NCBI GenBank assembly: GCA_030272585.1
Contig: BSYQ01000009.1
Span: 4,960,001 to 5,024,000, forward strand
From: Bryopsis sp. KO-2023
Lineage: Eukaryota > Chlorophyta > Ulvophyceae > Bryopsidales > Bryopsidaceae
Direction: 5' to 3'
Length of the DNA stretch: 64,000 nucleotides
In this document: piece after piece, positions 24,725-35,850 of the stretch
Layout: every line of letters starts with the position of its first letter
How positions within the stretch are numbered: the stretch's first letter is position 1
Made by a program: the position numbers and the translations under genes
The notes under the pieces: model-generated
The model's database searches: none
What the model was told of the DNA's origin: nothing
Seen by the model: only the letters and a program-made list of their open reading frames with translations

Positions 24725-27700
24725 ATGAGCGACTGGGAAAAGCAAAAGCGAGTTATCCTGCCGTACCTGCAGGTCGGGGGAATCTTGGACAGGATTTCGT
24801 TTGTTTGTGTATTGTGTGTGGAGGTGCAGCGAAACTCTGAATGCTGTTCGATGCTGTGTGCAGAGGGCGGAGGAAATAGACAAGGTCGACGATAAGGTCG
24901 CGTACTACAGTCGACTTTATGCTGTTGATCAGGTGAGCATTTAGGTCCGGTTTGCCATGTCTTTTCTGCCCTTCTGGATGCTACTGCAGGAAAAAAAAAA
25001 ACAAAACAGGGAAAGTGCTCATGGCTGTGACGAGCTGTTTGCTGTTTTCGACTTCCGAAGGGGTCGCGTCGATACGCAGACACAACGAGAATTGTTTAAA
25101 GAGAAAAAAAACGCTTTTCGAAACTTGGAGGAGAGCTGCTTGTCCCTTTTGGGATGATGCTGACGAACCCTTGGTTGAAAAAACTGTGGTGGTGCTGTCA
25201 CCTGATGGAACGTTAAACAGAAACAAAAGACGAAAGCCGTGGTGTCCAGCATGTTCATATTCTTCATTTTGGAATGACACTTGAAATCCAACCTGACCTT
25301 TTTGTGGTGTTTGGAAAAAAAAAAACTGTAAGTTATTTAAAAAAATTTTGTCAGTTTTTCTTTCACTCAGGTTTGGTTGAATCCCCCTTCCATGCAACGA
25401 GACGTCATCATGTCTGACCTTAGCAACCAGCAGACTAAAAACGATTGCGCTCCAAAACATAGTTTTCAATCTGTTTTTTTATCGAGTTTCTTTTTCTTCG
25501 AAGTGGGTCCTGAAAAGTTTTTTTTTTTTTTTTCTCAAGAAGTGTGGATTTCAGAATTTCAAACATTTCAACTGTATATATATGTATATGTATATATAAC
25601 TCCGGTGTTCTGTTTTTGGTCAGGGTATAAATTTGGAAAACAGGCATCCCAAAGCCGATGAATTGTTGAGCGTTGTATTGACTCAATTGGAGAAACACAA
25701 ACCCTCTTCTGAGCTGAATCAAGATGAGGACAAAAAGCACTGTGAAAGGTTTGCCTTGAAAGTGTTTCGCAAAGCCCAGAAAAAAGACGTGCAAGGGGTG
25801 GTCGACAGAGACACCGCAAAGGCATATTACGCAGCTTTCAATTTTCTCGAGGTTTGTGTTTTTTGGTTTATACATGTTCCAATTTTTTCCTTTTTTTTTT
25901 TTTTTCTTGTCATCTCTCACACAACCTTGTCGTGTCTCACACAAGCACAGTGACTTCGCGATTTATAACTGTGCAATATATTGCGCTGTCGGTCGACATA
26001 TATTGCTGGTGATTTTTTTCGAGTGGATGAGGTGGTTTTCTCGGAGCCTGATGCCATGGTCGAAATCCATAAATTCAATCCTGGCTGAAAAAGTAACCTT
26101 TGCCTATTTAACTGGAGTTTTCCAACAAGAAATCAAGTCTGTTGCAAATTCGCCTGCAAATTCAAAGCGTGTTTTTTCATGCATTTCTTCAAACTTCGCT
26201 TAGGGATTCAGAAGGTCGCACGCCCAGGGGGGGGGGGGGGAACATAAATCGAATCAACAAAATTTGAAATATGCAACCTCAACAATCGCGATATCTGGTT
26301 GTGGCTGCGATATGCACTCAACCTTTTTGACGGCAATTATCCACACTTCTTTTTTTTTTTTAAAGACAGTTTGTTCATCTTTTTTTCCCCCAGATTCTGA
26401 AGCAGTTTGGAGATTTGGCAGCCGAAGTCGAACGGCTCCGTCGATTTGCTGTTTATCGTGCTTCCGAAATCAAGAAAGCCATCGACGAAGGGAAGGAACC
26501 CCCTCCCATCGGCATGCAGCAAGAAGAAAACGAGATGGCTTCGTCACAACCCCTCAGTATGTGTCGATTCACCACCTAAAAAATATATATTTTTTTGATA
26601 TGTTTTTGCATATCAACTTTTCAAAAACAGGCAAAATCTCCCATATTTGAATTTCACGAAGCCCCTAGTTGTGTGAAAACCTCCACCAAGGCGAAAAAGT
26701 TCAATAACGTTATTATGTTTATTTATTTCTTTTTTGAAAACGTTCGGATGTTGAGCTGGAGTATTGCCAGAAGCATTTGATCGAGTGACGAGGTTCTTTT
26801 CTTCTTTTTTTTCCAGTCGAATTCGACCCTGGCTACCAAGTCGGACTGAGAGTACTGTGTACGGAAGATGGGGTAACTCCGGGAGTGTCTGCCATCGTTC
26901 AGGCCGTGTCTGGAGAAGGTGAGAAGTCCCCTCCCCTCCTTTCATCTTTTTGGGAAAGAAACCCAACTGAACACAGTCGTATAAAGTTTGTTTGTTTGTT
27001 TTTTGGGGGGGCAGTTCTTTTTTTTCTTTTGGGGTCGGCTTATTGAAACCTTCGATAAGCTAAAAAGAGTGTCGATCGAAGTCTCATGGAGTTTCTTCCT
27101 GTTCAACTGTTTTGAAAATCTTGAATATCCTCCACTGAAAAACAAGGTTTTAATTAATTTTCTTTTTTTTTCAGGGCGGAAAAAAGATGATTTTTCTTTT
27201 TCTTTTTTTTTCCCTCTCCATGTTGTTCTTTTAATGCGTAATATTTTGATGTTTTTTCTTCTTCTTCTGTTTTGTTCATTTTCCTAGTTGGCGGTTGCTT
27301 CGATGTTGAATTGCTGCCGTCAGGAAAGGTTTTGGAAATGTCGACAACCTTTCTTGCACCCGAATTGCCTAAGGGAAGCCGAGTAACTTATTACTCACCC
27401 GAAGGCCTGCAATTCGAAGGAGAAGTTACGGAAATGAACAAAGAAGCATGGTGAGACAATAATGGTGCCCATTATTAACATAGCAAATCCTCGACACGAT
27501 TCAACATTTATTTTTTCACTGGTTTTTATTGCTATTGAAAACTGACACCCCCCCCAAAAAAATTCATTGTAAAAAAAGTTCGGAACGAAAAAAAAAAACA
27601 AAAAAAACAGGAACCAACTTTCCACTTTTTTTTTGTGAGCTTATCTGAAGAACAATATCTTTTTTTTTCTTTTCAAAATATGTTTTCAAAAATACATCTT

Positions 27701-29095
27701 TTTCTTTGCAGCAGACACCGAATTGAATTTTCAGTTGAAAGGTTGGGAAAAAAAAGCCTGATTGAATTTTTGCCCCTGAACGCTCCCCAGGCCTCCTGTT
27801 TACACTCTGCAATTGGAGAATGGCACCGTGGCCACCACCAAGCATTCGAATTTCACGCTGACTTATGTCCCCATAGTGTGCAACACATCGGGTTCGTGGC
27901 TTGTCCGAACAGAATCGCATGCTAAAGGTTTGCCTGCAACTGCAGCTATATGCAACACCCTTTTCCATAATTTAAAAAATAATAAAAAAATGTAAAAATA
28001 TATATATTTTTAAGAAAGGAAAACAAGCATGAACCTGCAGTTCATATATGTTTATATTATTATTATATTATTCATTAGCCCGCATATTTAGGCTTTGCTT
28101 TACGTTCGTCGATGTTAGACATCGGTGAAGGAACCTGTGTGGCTCTTGAGTTTGTGGATTTTTTTTGTGGAAAAAAAATGCTGATTCTTTTTTTGTTGCC
28201 AAAAAAAATGAAGGGAGGACTGCTTCACAAGAAACCAACAATTCAGCACCGGCTCCGCCCCAGCCTTTTCCAGGTGAGAATTTTCTGCTTTTCCTCTTGC
28301 AGAGAGTGAATATGTTTTTGGCAGGGGGCTGAAAACGAGCCTTTACAGCAAACCGAAATGCAATGGTGTGGATCCAGACATTTATTGCTTTCTACTTCCA
28401 AAAAACACGAAAATCGGTTTCAATATGCAGTATGTGTGTTCCATCTTGGTTAATGTATGAACTGGCTGAGCTCCGGTGGCCATTCCATGCCAGTTAACAG
28501 GATTTTTCCAAAAACTACAGGTCTTGCTGAAGCTGACTCATTTATTGTTCCTCCATCGCTCGAGCCAGCTGGCACGGACGACTTCAAGGCTTTATTACCC
28601 CACCCCGACGCCATCCCACCGGAGCCAGTCAACGGGGGGGACCACCACACCATGGACGTCACTTACCCCACCGAATCTGCCGATGCGCGGCCGCATCAGA
28701 ACGGGAATTACGACCGGGTGGATGTCCTGGCTGGTCTGACTTCATCCGGGCAGCAGCCCCATGAATCTCAGTTCGCCCCGCCTCCACCTGCACCGGTAGA
28801 TTCTCAGCCGCCGCCTCAGTTCCCTAACGTGGTCCCCAGTCAGCCTCCTGTTCAATATCCTGCACAGTATCCTGTGACTATGGTGGTTCCCCAAGAGTCT
28901 GCCCCTCAGCCAGCTCAGCCCCCCCCCTTGATGTTGAAGCGCCCCCCGAATTTCGAACCAGACCTGCAAGCCATCGAGGATGCAAAACGCTGTGCTAAAT
29001 ATGCCAACACCTCACTGAATTTCAGCGACGTCGATAATGCGATCGTATATCTTACGGATGCCTTGAAAATTCTCACCGGACAGACAGACAGGTAG
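24725..29095 (+). CDS. LIP5: LIP5/VTA1, ESCRT-III/VPS4 cofactor with inserted small-barrel repeats
   Basis: Exons are 24725-24772, 24864-24932, 25624-25851, 26394-26556, 26817-26918, 27288-27450, 27791-27927, 28214-28273 and 28521-29095, giving 514 residues. LIP5/VTA1 activates the VPS4 ATPase that disassembles ESCRT-III on endosomes. The N-terminal Vta1 domain (about residues 1-170) shows KRVILPYLQ, VAYYSRLYAV, FALKVFRKAQKKD, DTAKAYYAAFNFLE and ASEIKKAIDEGK. The C-terminal VPS4-binding helices are AIEDAKRCAKYANTSLNFSD and AIVYLTDALKILTG. The linker is Pro-rich as in plants. Residues about 185-320 (exons 5-7) are unusual: two copies of a Tudor-like barrel (YQVGLRVLCTEDG and LPKGSRVTYYSPEG ... 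YTLQLENG), not expected in LIP5. Confidence 0.92.
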
Positions 29096-30567
29096 CACTT
29101 ATGTCAGACATAGAGAAAGGGGACGGGGAAACGGGTGAGAAGGAGGGGGAATGGTGATGCGTTTTTTTGAAATGAGGTAAAAGAAATCAAGGTGTAAATT
29201 ATGTTGGGTTCTTCCTGTGGTGCATTGACTAATTGGAAGATTAGCCCCTGGAAACATATTAATATATGATCAAGCACGTTTTGGAATAGGCTTTAGGGAA
29301 AGTAAATAGTCGACAAAAAAAAAAATAGGGAAGGGCAGGATAGGGCTGGCTTAATTCTGCAAGTTTCATTATCACATCATGGGGGGTCGACAATTTTTTT
29401 TTTTTGTCGGAAAAGAAAACAGATAAAGCTAAAAAGACTTGAATGAATGACAGATTTTTGTGAGGAAATGAGGCGTTGTTGAATTCCAGTGGAGGGATTT
29501 GTAGTGTACTGTTTTGGGCCAGAGAAGCTGGTTATATTGGCATGGGTAGTTTTGGATGTGTTGGAGGGAAAAACCGGTTTTCCTTCTGTTTTTTTTTTCT
29601 CTTTTTTGTGGGACATTTTCTAGATGAACTGCTCAGTGCGTGTTTATTTAAAGGGAAGAGGCGTTTCCTGGAGTTATCTAAAACACAATTACTGGATTTT
29701 CTGCCTGACCTCTGCGCAAGGGGGTGGTTTCTTTGAATGTAAATGGATGCTTCATTTATACACCCAACAGGGATGCCAACCACAAAAAAAAACAACGGAG
29801 GAAGCTTTATCGAGTAGTCCTGTTCTGTTCTGTTCGATTGGAATTTTGTGACATTTCGGGGGGTGCTAAACTCCACCAGTCGTTATTTTCGGTACAGACC
29901 CCCCCCTTCATTGTTCAGAGTGAGAATTATTGAATTCACATTTCTACACTGTGAAAAGTATGCCCCCTGTTCCAACCAAAGTCCCTTCAAACACCACAAC
30001 CCAGAGTCCTAACTGCATAAACTGCCAGCAACTACCCAACCGAATTACTCATTTCCACAGAAGTGCAATGTTCCCCCCCAAAAAAAAATCAGTACACCCT
30101 TTGTTTGGGCAGCATTACACCTGCCATTGATTTTTTACTGTTACTCCTGTACTGTATGATTTTATGATTGGTTGGCGAGCAAGATGGAGAAACAGAACTA
30201 CTTCCAATATCGAATTCACCCCGCCCCCCTAAAAGAACAGAAAATGCACTCCTGCTGTGGGGGAAGTGGAGTGAGTTCAAAAAATAAAAATGAGACAAAA
30301 GAGACATGAAGGGTGTTGATATTCAGGCTTAGCATGTGTGCTGATCAGCACCTTCACTTAAACCAGGAAAAGGGAGCAAAAACGTACAAACTCCAGAAAA
30401 CAGAATGCCAATGAACAAGAAAGTACGTCTCCAGGTGGTAAAAAGATTCCAGATTCCAAATTGTTTGTCTCGTTGTACAAAAGATTGTTACACGGAGGGA
30501 GCGGCCTCCTCTTGCCCACATCAACAACAAACAAACAAAGCAGCTGCAACCATGAGAAAAAGATGAA
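29096..30567. other. Convergent spacer after LIP5
   Basis: The stretch lies between the 3' ends of LIP5 (+) and the NTPase gene (-). It contains one copy of a ~135-bp dispersed direct repeat (29926-30060) and homopolymer tracts. No coding frame is supported. Confidence 0.6.
29926..30060 (+). repeat. Dispersed direct repeat, copy 1
   Basis: The stretch is nearly identical to 41332-41467 in the same orientation. Shared blocks include ATTTCTACACTGT, TTCCAACCAAAGTCCCTT and CCAGAGTCCTAACTG. No terminal inverted repeats or coding frame are obvious. It lies in the 3' flank of LIP5. Confidence 0.85.
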
Positions 30568-31797
30568 TTAAACCTGTGCCAACATCTTCTGCAAGTCTGC
30601 CAACACTGGTGTGACCGCTGCATCTCGATTTTCCTTTGTGAGGGTGATTAATTTTACATCGGGCCGGTTTTTTATCATCGGGACCTGCACCACTCAGAAA
30701 ACAGAAAAATGCTGAAGTTGCAGAGGCCCTTTAATTTAGGAAATTCTGTGCAGATGACCTCAACATGGAAATTGAGAGGGCTGACTGTATCTTAAAGTTT
30801 TGGGTTTCTCTGTTGGTCCAATGGAAGTTGATGTTGAAATGGCGGGTGTCAGTTGAGTTACTGTAATATCTATATTCAGAAGAATTCATCCCAAAAATCG
30901 GGTATGCTGGATATTTTTACACTTATTCGGAACTGGAGCTCAGATTTTCCCAAACTCGGCTTTTTCTCACCAGCAAATTATTGGCCTTGACAGGAATGAC
31001 CCCGAAGACCAGCAACCCACTGTCCAAGGCACTTGAGACAGCAGTTATGAAGTGTTGTGAGAAGAGCTCCATTTTCCCTGTCAAAACGAACCCAAAAAAT
31101 TTCAAGAAAGGTGCATCAGTTGAAGTCTCAAACAGGTTCTTGCTCCAGATAGTCCACCATCAAATCTGAAATGGGATGCACCAGGATGAATTCCTTGAAT
31201 TCAACAGCAGCAACGGAGGCTCTGACAAATATTGACATGGAAGTGCGTTGGAATTTGAATTTGGAGGCCATGGACACTTAAATGAGCCAGAGAGTCAGAA
31301 TCAGCATAGTCTCACATTGAAAGAAAATCAAAATCAGTTAACCCACCAATTTCATCTATTACAATCATTTTAGTCTGGCCCCCAGGAATCAGCTCAGGCA
31401 ACGCGATGTGCTCAAAAGATGCTAGATCCACAGCATATCGGCCCACAGTTGGACCAACCTGCAATGAATTACAAATCAGAAAACAACAGTCCTCCAAAAA
31501 AAATGAGTCCCCAGAATGAATGCACAAGCCATGTATTGGATCCGTCACGTAGCGATACGTGATGGGTAACATCGTTACCGTGGAGGCGTTACGCAATCTC
31601 GCCAGAGGGGCTCTGCCGCCCGCAAGGGTGACCACATCGAAACCGATTCGTCCGTGCTCTCCCCGAACCTCCTCCGTGTAAAATCCGGTGGCGACTGACG
31701 AGATATCGTGATCTTTTCTCAACTGCTGCAACACCACCTTAACCAGCGTGGATTTGCCCACACCAGGCATGCCCGTCAGCATGAGATGCTTCGCCAT
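30568..31797 (-). CDS. NTPCR: THEP1/NTPCR-type nucleoside-triphosphatase
   Basis: Exons from 5' to 3' are 31797-31579, 31458-31347, 31077-30971 and 30684-30568, giving 184 residues, the usual family length. The start MAKHLMLTGMPGVGKSTLVK places the Walker A P-loop at residues 9-16 as in human NTPCR. Then come GFYTEEVR, GRIGFDVVTLAGG, VGRYAVDLASFE, MIVIDEIGKMELFS (Walker B) and VFGVIPV. The last exon holds KNRPDVKLITLTKENR. The family hydrolyses NTPs slowly in vitro; its cellular role is unsettled. An in-frame Met upstream (MSHLGILPRE, 32004) would add 69 residues without homology and is rejected. It lies head-to-tail downstream of DXR with 644 bp between coding regions. Confidence 0.92.
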
Positions 31798-32441
31798 TTC
31801 GTTCAGAATAATCAAGGTATCGAGGATGCCATTTTTGACTTGAGGGTTTTGTGCTGGAACAGTCTCACAGCCCCTCAATGTAGTACTGCGCTTGTTGGAC
31901 CAGGGCAGGTCCAAATGTATAAGGCAATAATCAGAAATGACAAAACTGAGGGGCCCCTTCTCAGGGGTCACTTCCTCCCTAGGAAGGATCCCCAAGTGCG
32001 ACATCTCATGCTGTGCAAATTTTTTCAGGGGGTGTCACTGAGAGCTGGAAATGGGTGGGGTGCTTTTTCCTATGTTCATGTGTTCGTATCGACACACATC
32101 GAACAGCACTTGCTGCTGAATGGATTCTCTTGTTCCTTTGAAAAACTTGAAGCAAGATGCCAAGTTGATCATTCTATTTTGTAAAGGTTCAGAGAGCATC
32201 GATGATTTGAACTGACAATGAAAACTGTTTCCTCCCAAGATGCACTGAAAACCGCAATGATTTTCCATCCCAGGGAAGAAAAAAAAACGAAGCAACAATA
32301 ATTCATCTGCCCTCCCCCCCCAAAATAAAAAATAAAAAAAATAGCAGAATGCAAGCTGTTTTTTCCATATCAAAATTTGAATCAATACGAATAGGACCCA
32401 GAATCAAGTTTTCTTTCCCATGCAAAACGAAATGCGGTGAC
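31798..32441. other. Spacer between NTPCR and DXR
   Basis: The stretch holds the 5' leader or promoter of the NTPase gene and the 3' flank of DXR, both on the minus strand. The first ~200 bp are open in the NTPase frame but show no conserved motif. Nothing else is recognised. Confidence 0.55.
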
Positions 32442-35400
32442 TCAGACAGCCAATGGTTGTTTCTTCTCAACGATCTCCTGGACATATCTCCTAGCCCAAA
32501 GGTCCGTGTTGATGATATCGTCCAGAGTGGGGGAGGCCACCAGGTCTGACTTGTGCGCTTCGCAGCAATCCTCCAGCACTCGGAAAATGTCCAAATAGGA
32601 CATCTTTTCGTCCAAAAACAGCTCCACTGCCTGGTCAAACGTTTCAACACAGCTTTCACGAAAGAAATGGACTGCGATTCAGTGTTTTGAGAAAAAAGAA
32701 AACAACCTACTCATGCGACCGCCTGGAACGGATGATCGTTCTAGTACTCCTCGACATTAAAAAGAAAAGCCCATCCTATCGATTCTCGAAAAAAAAAACT
32801 TCCAGCACCTTTTCGTTTGCTGCGCTGAGAACTCCAGTCATGGTGCCTCCAGCTCGCCCAGCTCCGAATGCCAAATCCAGTGAAGGGTATTTCTGACGAT
32901 CTGGGTTTTTGAACGTCAGGTCCCCCATTTTGACGAAATCCAATCGAGGCCAGGTCTCCTCCGAAGTCATCACACGCTCGGGCCACGACATCGTGTATAA
33001 AATAGGGAGCCTCATGTCTGGCCATCCCAACTGCAAAAAAACAACAACATCCAACACAGCCCAACTTGACTTCACTACACCCTTAAACCTATTTAGTGCG
33101 GCCATCACTACTTCCGTGAACGGCAGAAATTTGAGAAAACAGAAAACAGTGTGGGCCACACTATTTTTCGAAATCTACGCTTCTCCATAACGTTTCGGTT
33201 TTCCATGAATTAGTGTGGCCGGCCTGCACTACTACTGGGGTAACACTGTTAAAATATCCACACTGAATACGATTGAGGGTGTGCATGGGGGAGAAGGGTG
33301 TGTGTGCAAAAACCCAACAAACTGCACGGTGCTTGGCAGCCATTTGCTAATATCCCAGTGCAGTTATATATATATATTTGTATATATCGATGGTGATCAC
33401 TGGAGGTCAGAACACCCACTTGTGCCAAGACAGACGAGTCCGCGGTTTCCACCATGGAGTGGATGATGCTTTGGGGGTGAATGACCACGTCGATTTCGTC
33501 ATAAGAAGCTCCGAACAAGTAGTGGGCCTCGATCACTTCCAAACCCTTGTTCATGAGGGTTGCAGAATCCACGGTGATTTTCTTTCCCATTGACCAGTTG
33601 GGGTGCTTGATAGCATCGGCTGGGGTGACGGAGCTGAGTTTCTCGACGGGCCAATCACGGAACGCTCCTCCAGAAGCGGTCAGAATGATACGACGAAGGC
33701 CACCCTCAGGAATCCCTGTCGAGAAAAATCTCTTGTTTTTTCAGCAAAACATCTGGTTGATGTTGATAGGACAGGAGCATTCTAGGCACTTTCACAAGGG
33801 ATTTTTACTAGGTTTACTCTATTTTAGGTGCAACTGTGGAGGGTTTTTCTAGAACTGACTATATTGAGCTGGATTTTAACTAAGGACAGGGCTAAATCAC
33901 CTCGTTGTGGGCGGCCTTCGTTGGGCAAGTTTGCCCAATGTAAATTAAATATTCATTCATTACATATACATATACAATATATTTTCTTTCTGATAAGAAT
34001 CTTACGTCACTCTTGGAGGGGTGAAAATGTCACAAAATAGGAGCAGAAAGGAAATGAAAAATGCTGCAAGGTCAGGGGATATGATTTTTTCGAACCCCAC
34101 CTTGCAGGCATTGGAAAATTGCTGAATGCTCCGAATCTGCAGGCAAAATGTTGACTCCAAATTTCTCCGCCAGGGGCAAGATGTAGGGGCCTCCAGCAAT
34201 CAAGGTTTCTTTGTTCGCTAAACAAATCTCCTTCCCAGCTTCAATCGCAGACACAGTTGGTTGCAAGCCAGCACAGCCCACAATTCCAGTGACGACAGCA
34301 TCCACATCAGGGTGCCTGTAAACGCAGAAAACCCAGAAGAAAAACGGACGGTGAGGTCGATTAGAGAAAAATAAACACCACAACGGCTGGAAGCACCATC
34401 CTAGCCAGTCGCCCCGACCGCTCGAAGCCAGTCCCTTTTTTCTTTTTCTTTTTCAAATTTGGTTGCTATTTATGTAATTAACAAATTGATTTTGGTCTAC
34501 GTCAATCAATCCTGCATATTACTGTGTCTCAACTTCACTTCAAAAATTATTCAAAGTCACAAAAATTTTGATCAAATATGAAAAGAAATCAACAGCAAAT
34601 GCATCATTTCAAAGATAAACCATTTTTTTGGGGGGGAGGGGGGGTAAATGGAGAATGTAATCGAATTGGCTCAACACAACCCTCAATTTTCTGTTCGAGA
34701 TTGCTGGGGGCCACGTCCTTGATACTGGAAATTACAATCAAGAAAGAAAATTCAAATTAAAAAAAAAAAAGAAAGAAATAACAGGGAAATCGACACACAC
34801 CTTGCAACTTCTATTGCCCCCTCATCCCCAACGAGAATTTCTGGCTGCGGCTGGACATCAGAGATCAGCTCCTTCAGCTCGTCCAACTTGGATGCATCTC
34901 GAATGGCAACCATCTTGGGCTTGAATTGCTTGATCTAAGGGAAAACCCCACCAATCCAAAAACCGATTATCTTTCCATACTGGAGATTATGCTCCCATGA
35001 CAGACAGCGTTCAACACAATACCGCTGCTGCAAAAAGTTGTTGAAAAAAAAAAGGCAAACTGACGTATTTTCATGACTGCACCTGCTCTGCAAGAAGTTG
35101 AGTGTTTGAACCTGCTGCAATTGCCACCATTTCGAATTTTTCGGGGTGCTCCGCACAGATGTCCAAAGTCTGGGTCCCAATAGAGCCGGTGGATCCTAGG
35201 AGAGAGAATTTCTGAAGCCAACAAAAAAAACAAAAACAGAAACACCTTGAACATCTCAAGCCACCTTTCTCAGCAAACAAGCTGCACCAAGAACCCATTC
35301 TATCCCTTCCCATTTCTTTTCTTTTCTTTTCGAAAGTTAAAATCAGGGTAGCATTCACTGATGAAACGGCAAAGAGGAACGAATCGATTTATGTACGTAT

Positions 35401-35646
35401 ACATATCTATACATCAAAGGTTTAAATCTTTCACACCTTGGGACCAGAGGTGCTTGCGGTTTGCGCTGGAATGTCCACACGTCTTGGCCAGGCAGGAGGG
35501 ACGCTACCGTCGCCATTTCCTGCTGCGAACACCCGAGACGCATTGCGTCTCCCTCCAATGGACAGGCGCGTCGCTTGCGGCCTGAAGGCGCGACTGTTCG
35601 CCAGAGCTCCGCGTTGCAAACCCGTCGCTTTTGGCATAGTCGTCAT
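32442..35646 (-). CDS. DXR: 1-deoxy-D-xylulose 5-phosphate reductoisomerase, plastid
   Basis: DXR catalyses the committed step of plastid MEP isoprenoid synthesis, converting DXP to MEP with NADPH. Exons from 5' to 3' are 35646-35437, 35211-35083, 34934-34801, 34315-34101, 33715-33420, 33030-32809 and 32630-32442, giving 464 residues. Residues 1-55 form an Arg/Ala/Ser-rich transit peptide. VPPAWPRR follows, close to the plant-specific PPPAWPGRA element. The NADPH site is [14 protein letters not shown]. Catalytic and metal motifs are [33 protein letters not shown] and [13 protein letters not shown]. The tail includes [20 protein letters not shown] and [20 protein letters not shown]. Everything needed for activity appears present. 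The intron 33031-33419 carries a MITE. It is divergent from SNAP43. Confidence 0.97.
33076..33286 (+). mobile_element. MITE family B, copy 1, in DXR intron
   Basis: About 210 bp starting TACACCCTTAAA and ending GATTGAGGGTGTGCATG, so the tips are short imperfect inverted repeats (ACACCCTTAA / TTGAGGGTGT). It is closely similar to the complement of 55665-55878 over its whole length. Both copies hold a near-palindrome around AGTGTGGGCCACACT. No coding function is seen. It lies in the intron between the last two-hundred-base exons of DXR. Confidence 0.8.
33850..33960 (+). mobile_element. Possible 3' tail of a retroelement
   Basis: Within a DXR intron, a GGGCGGCC-containing segment is followed by the hairpin TTGGGCAAGTTTGCCCAA (33921-33938), then AATATTCATTCATTAC. 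A stem-loop followed by a short simple repeat is typical of SINE or LINE 3' ends. Only the tail is visible, no second copy was found in the window, and no target duplication could be fixed. Confidence 0.25.
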
Positions 35647-35850
35647 CCTGGTTGTGGAAAAGGAAACTGAAACGCAGGTATTCGGAGGATGGCAGAATTT
35701 TGTCTACCGCTCCCCAAATGGGTGTGTCCGCTCATCATTGAAAAACTTGGCGGAATTCCGCCAGGTTTTTTTTGGCCTGAAATCGTGTTGCTGGCAAGCC
35801 CCGGATCGAGTTTGAATGTCGGGGGCTGTTGGTCGACGGTGTGCGTTCCG
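35647..35850. promoter_or_regulatory. Bidirectional promoter interval, DXR / SNAP43
   Basis: Just 204 bp lie between the divergent start codons of DXR and SNAP43. The plus-strand frame is open back to an ATG at 35689, only 42 bp from the DXR start, but the conserved SNAP43 N-terminus begins at 35851. The interval is GC-rich and has no obvious TATA box. Confidence 0.5.

Noticed and set aside
31798..32004. N-terminal extension of the NTPase from an upstream Met
   Set aside because: The family starts at the P-loop with MA(K/R)H, and the extension has no conserved motif.
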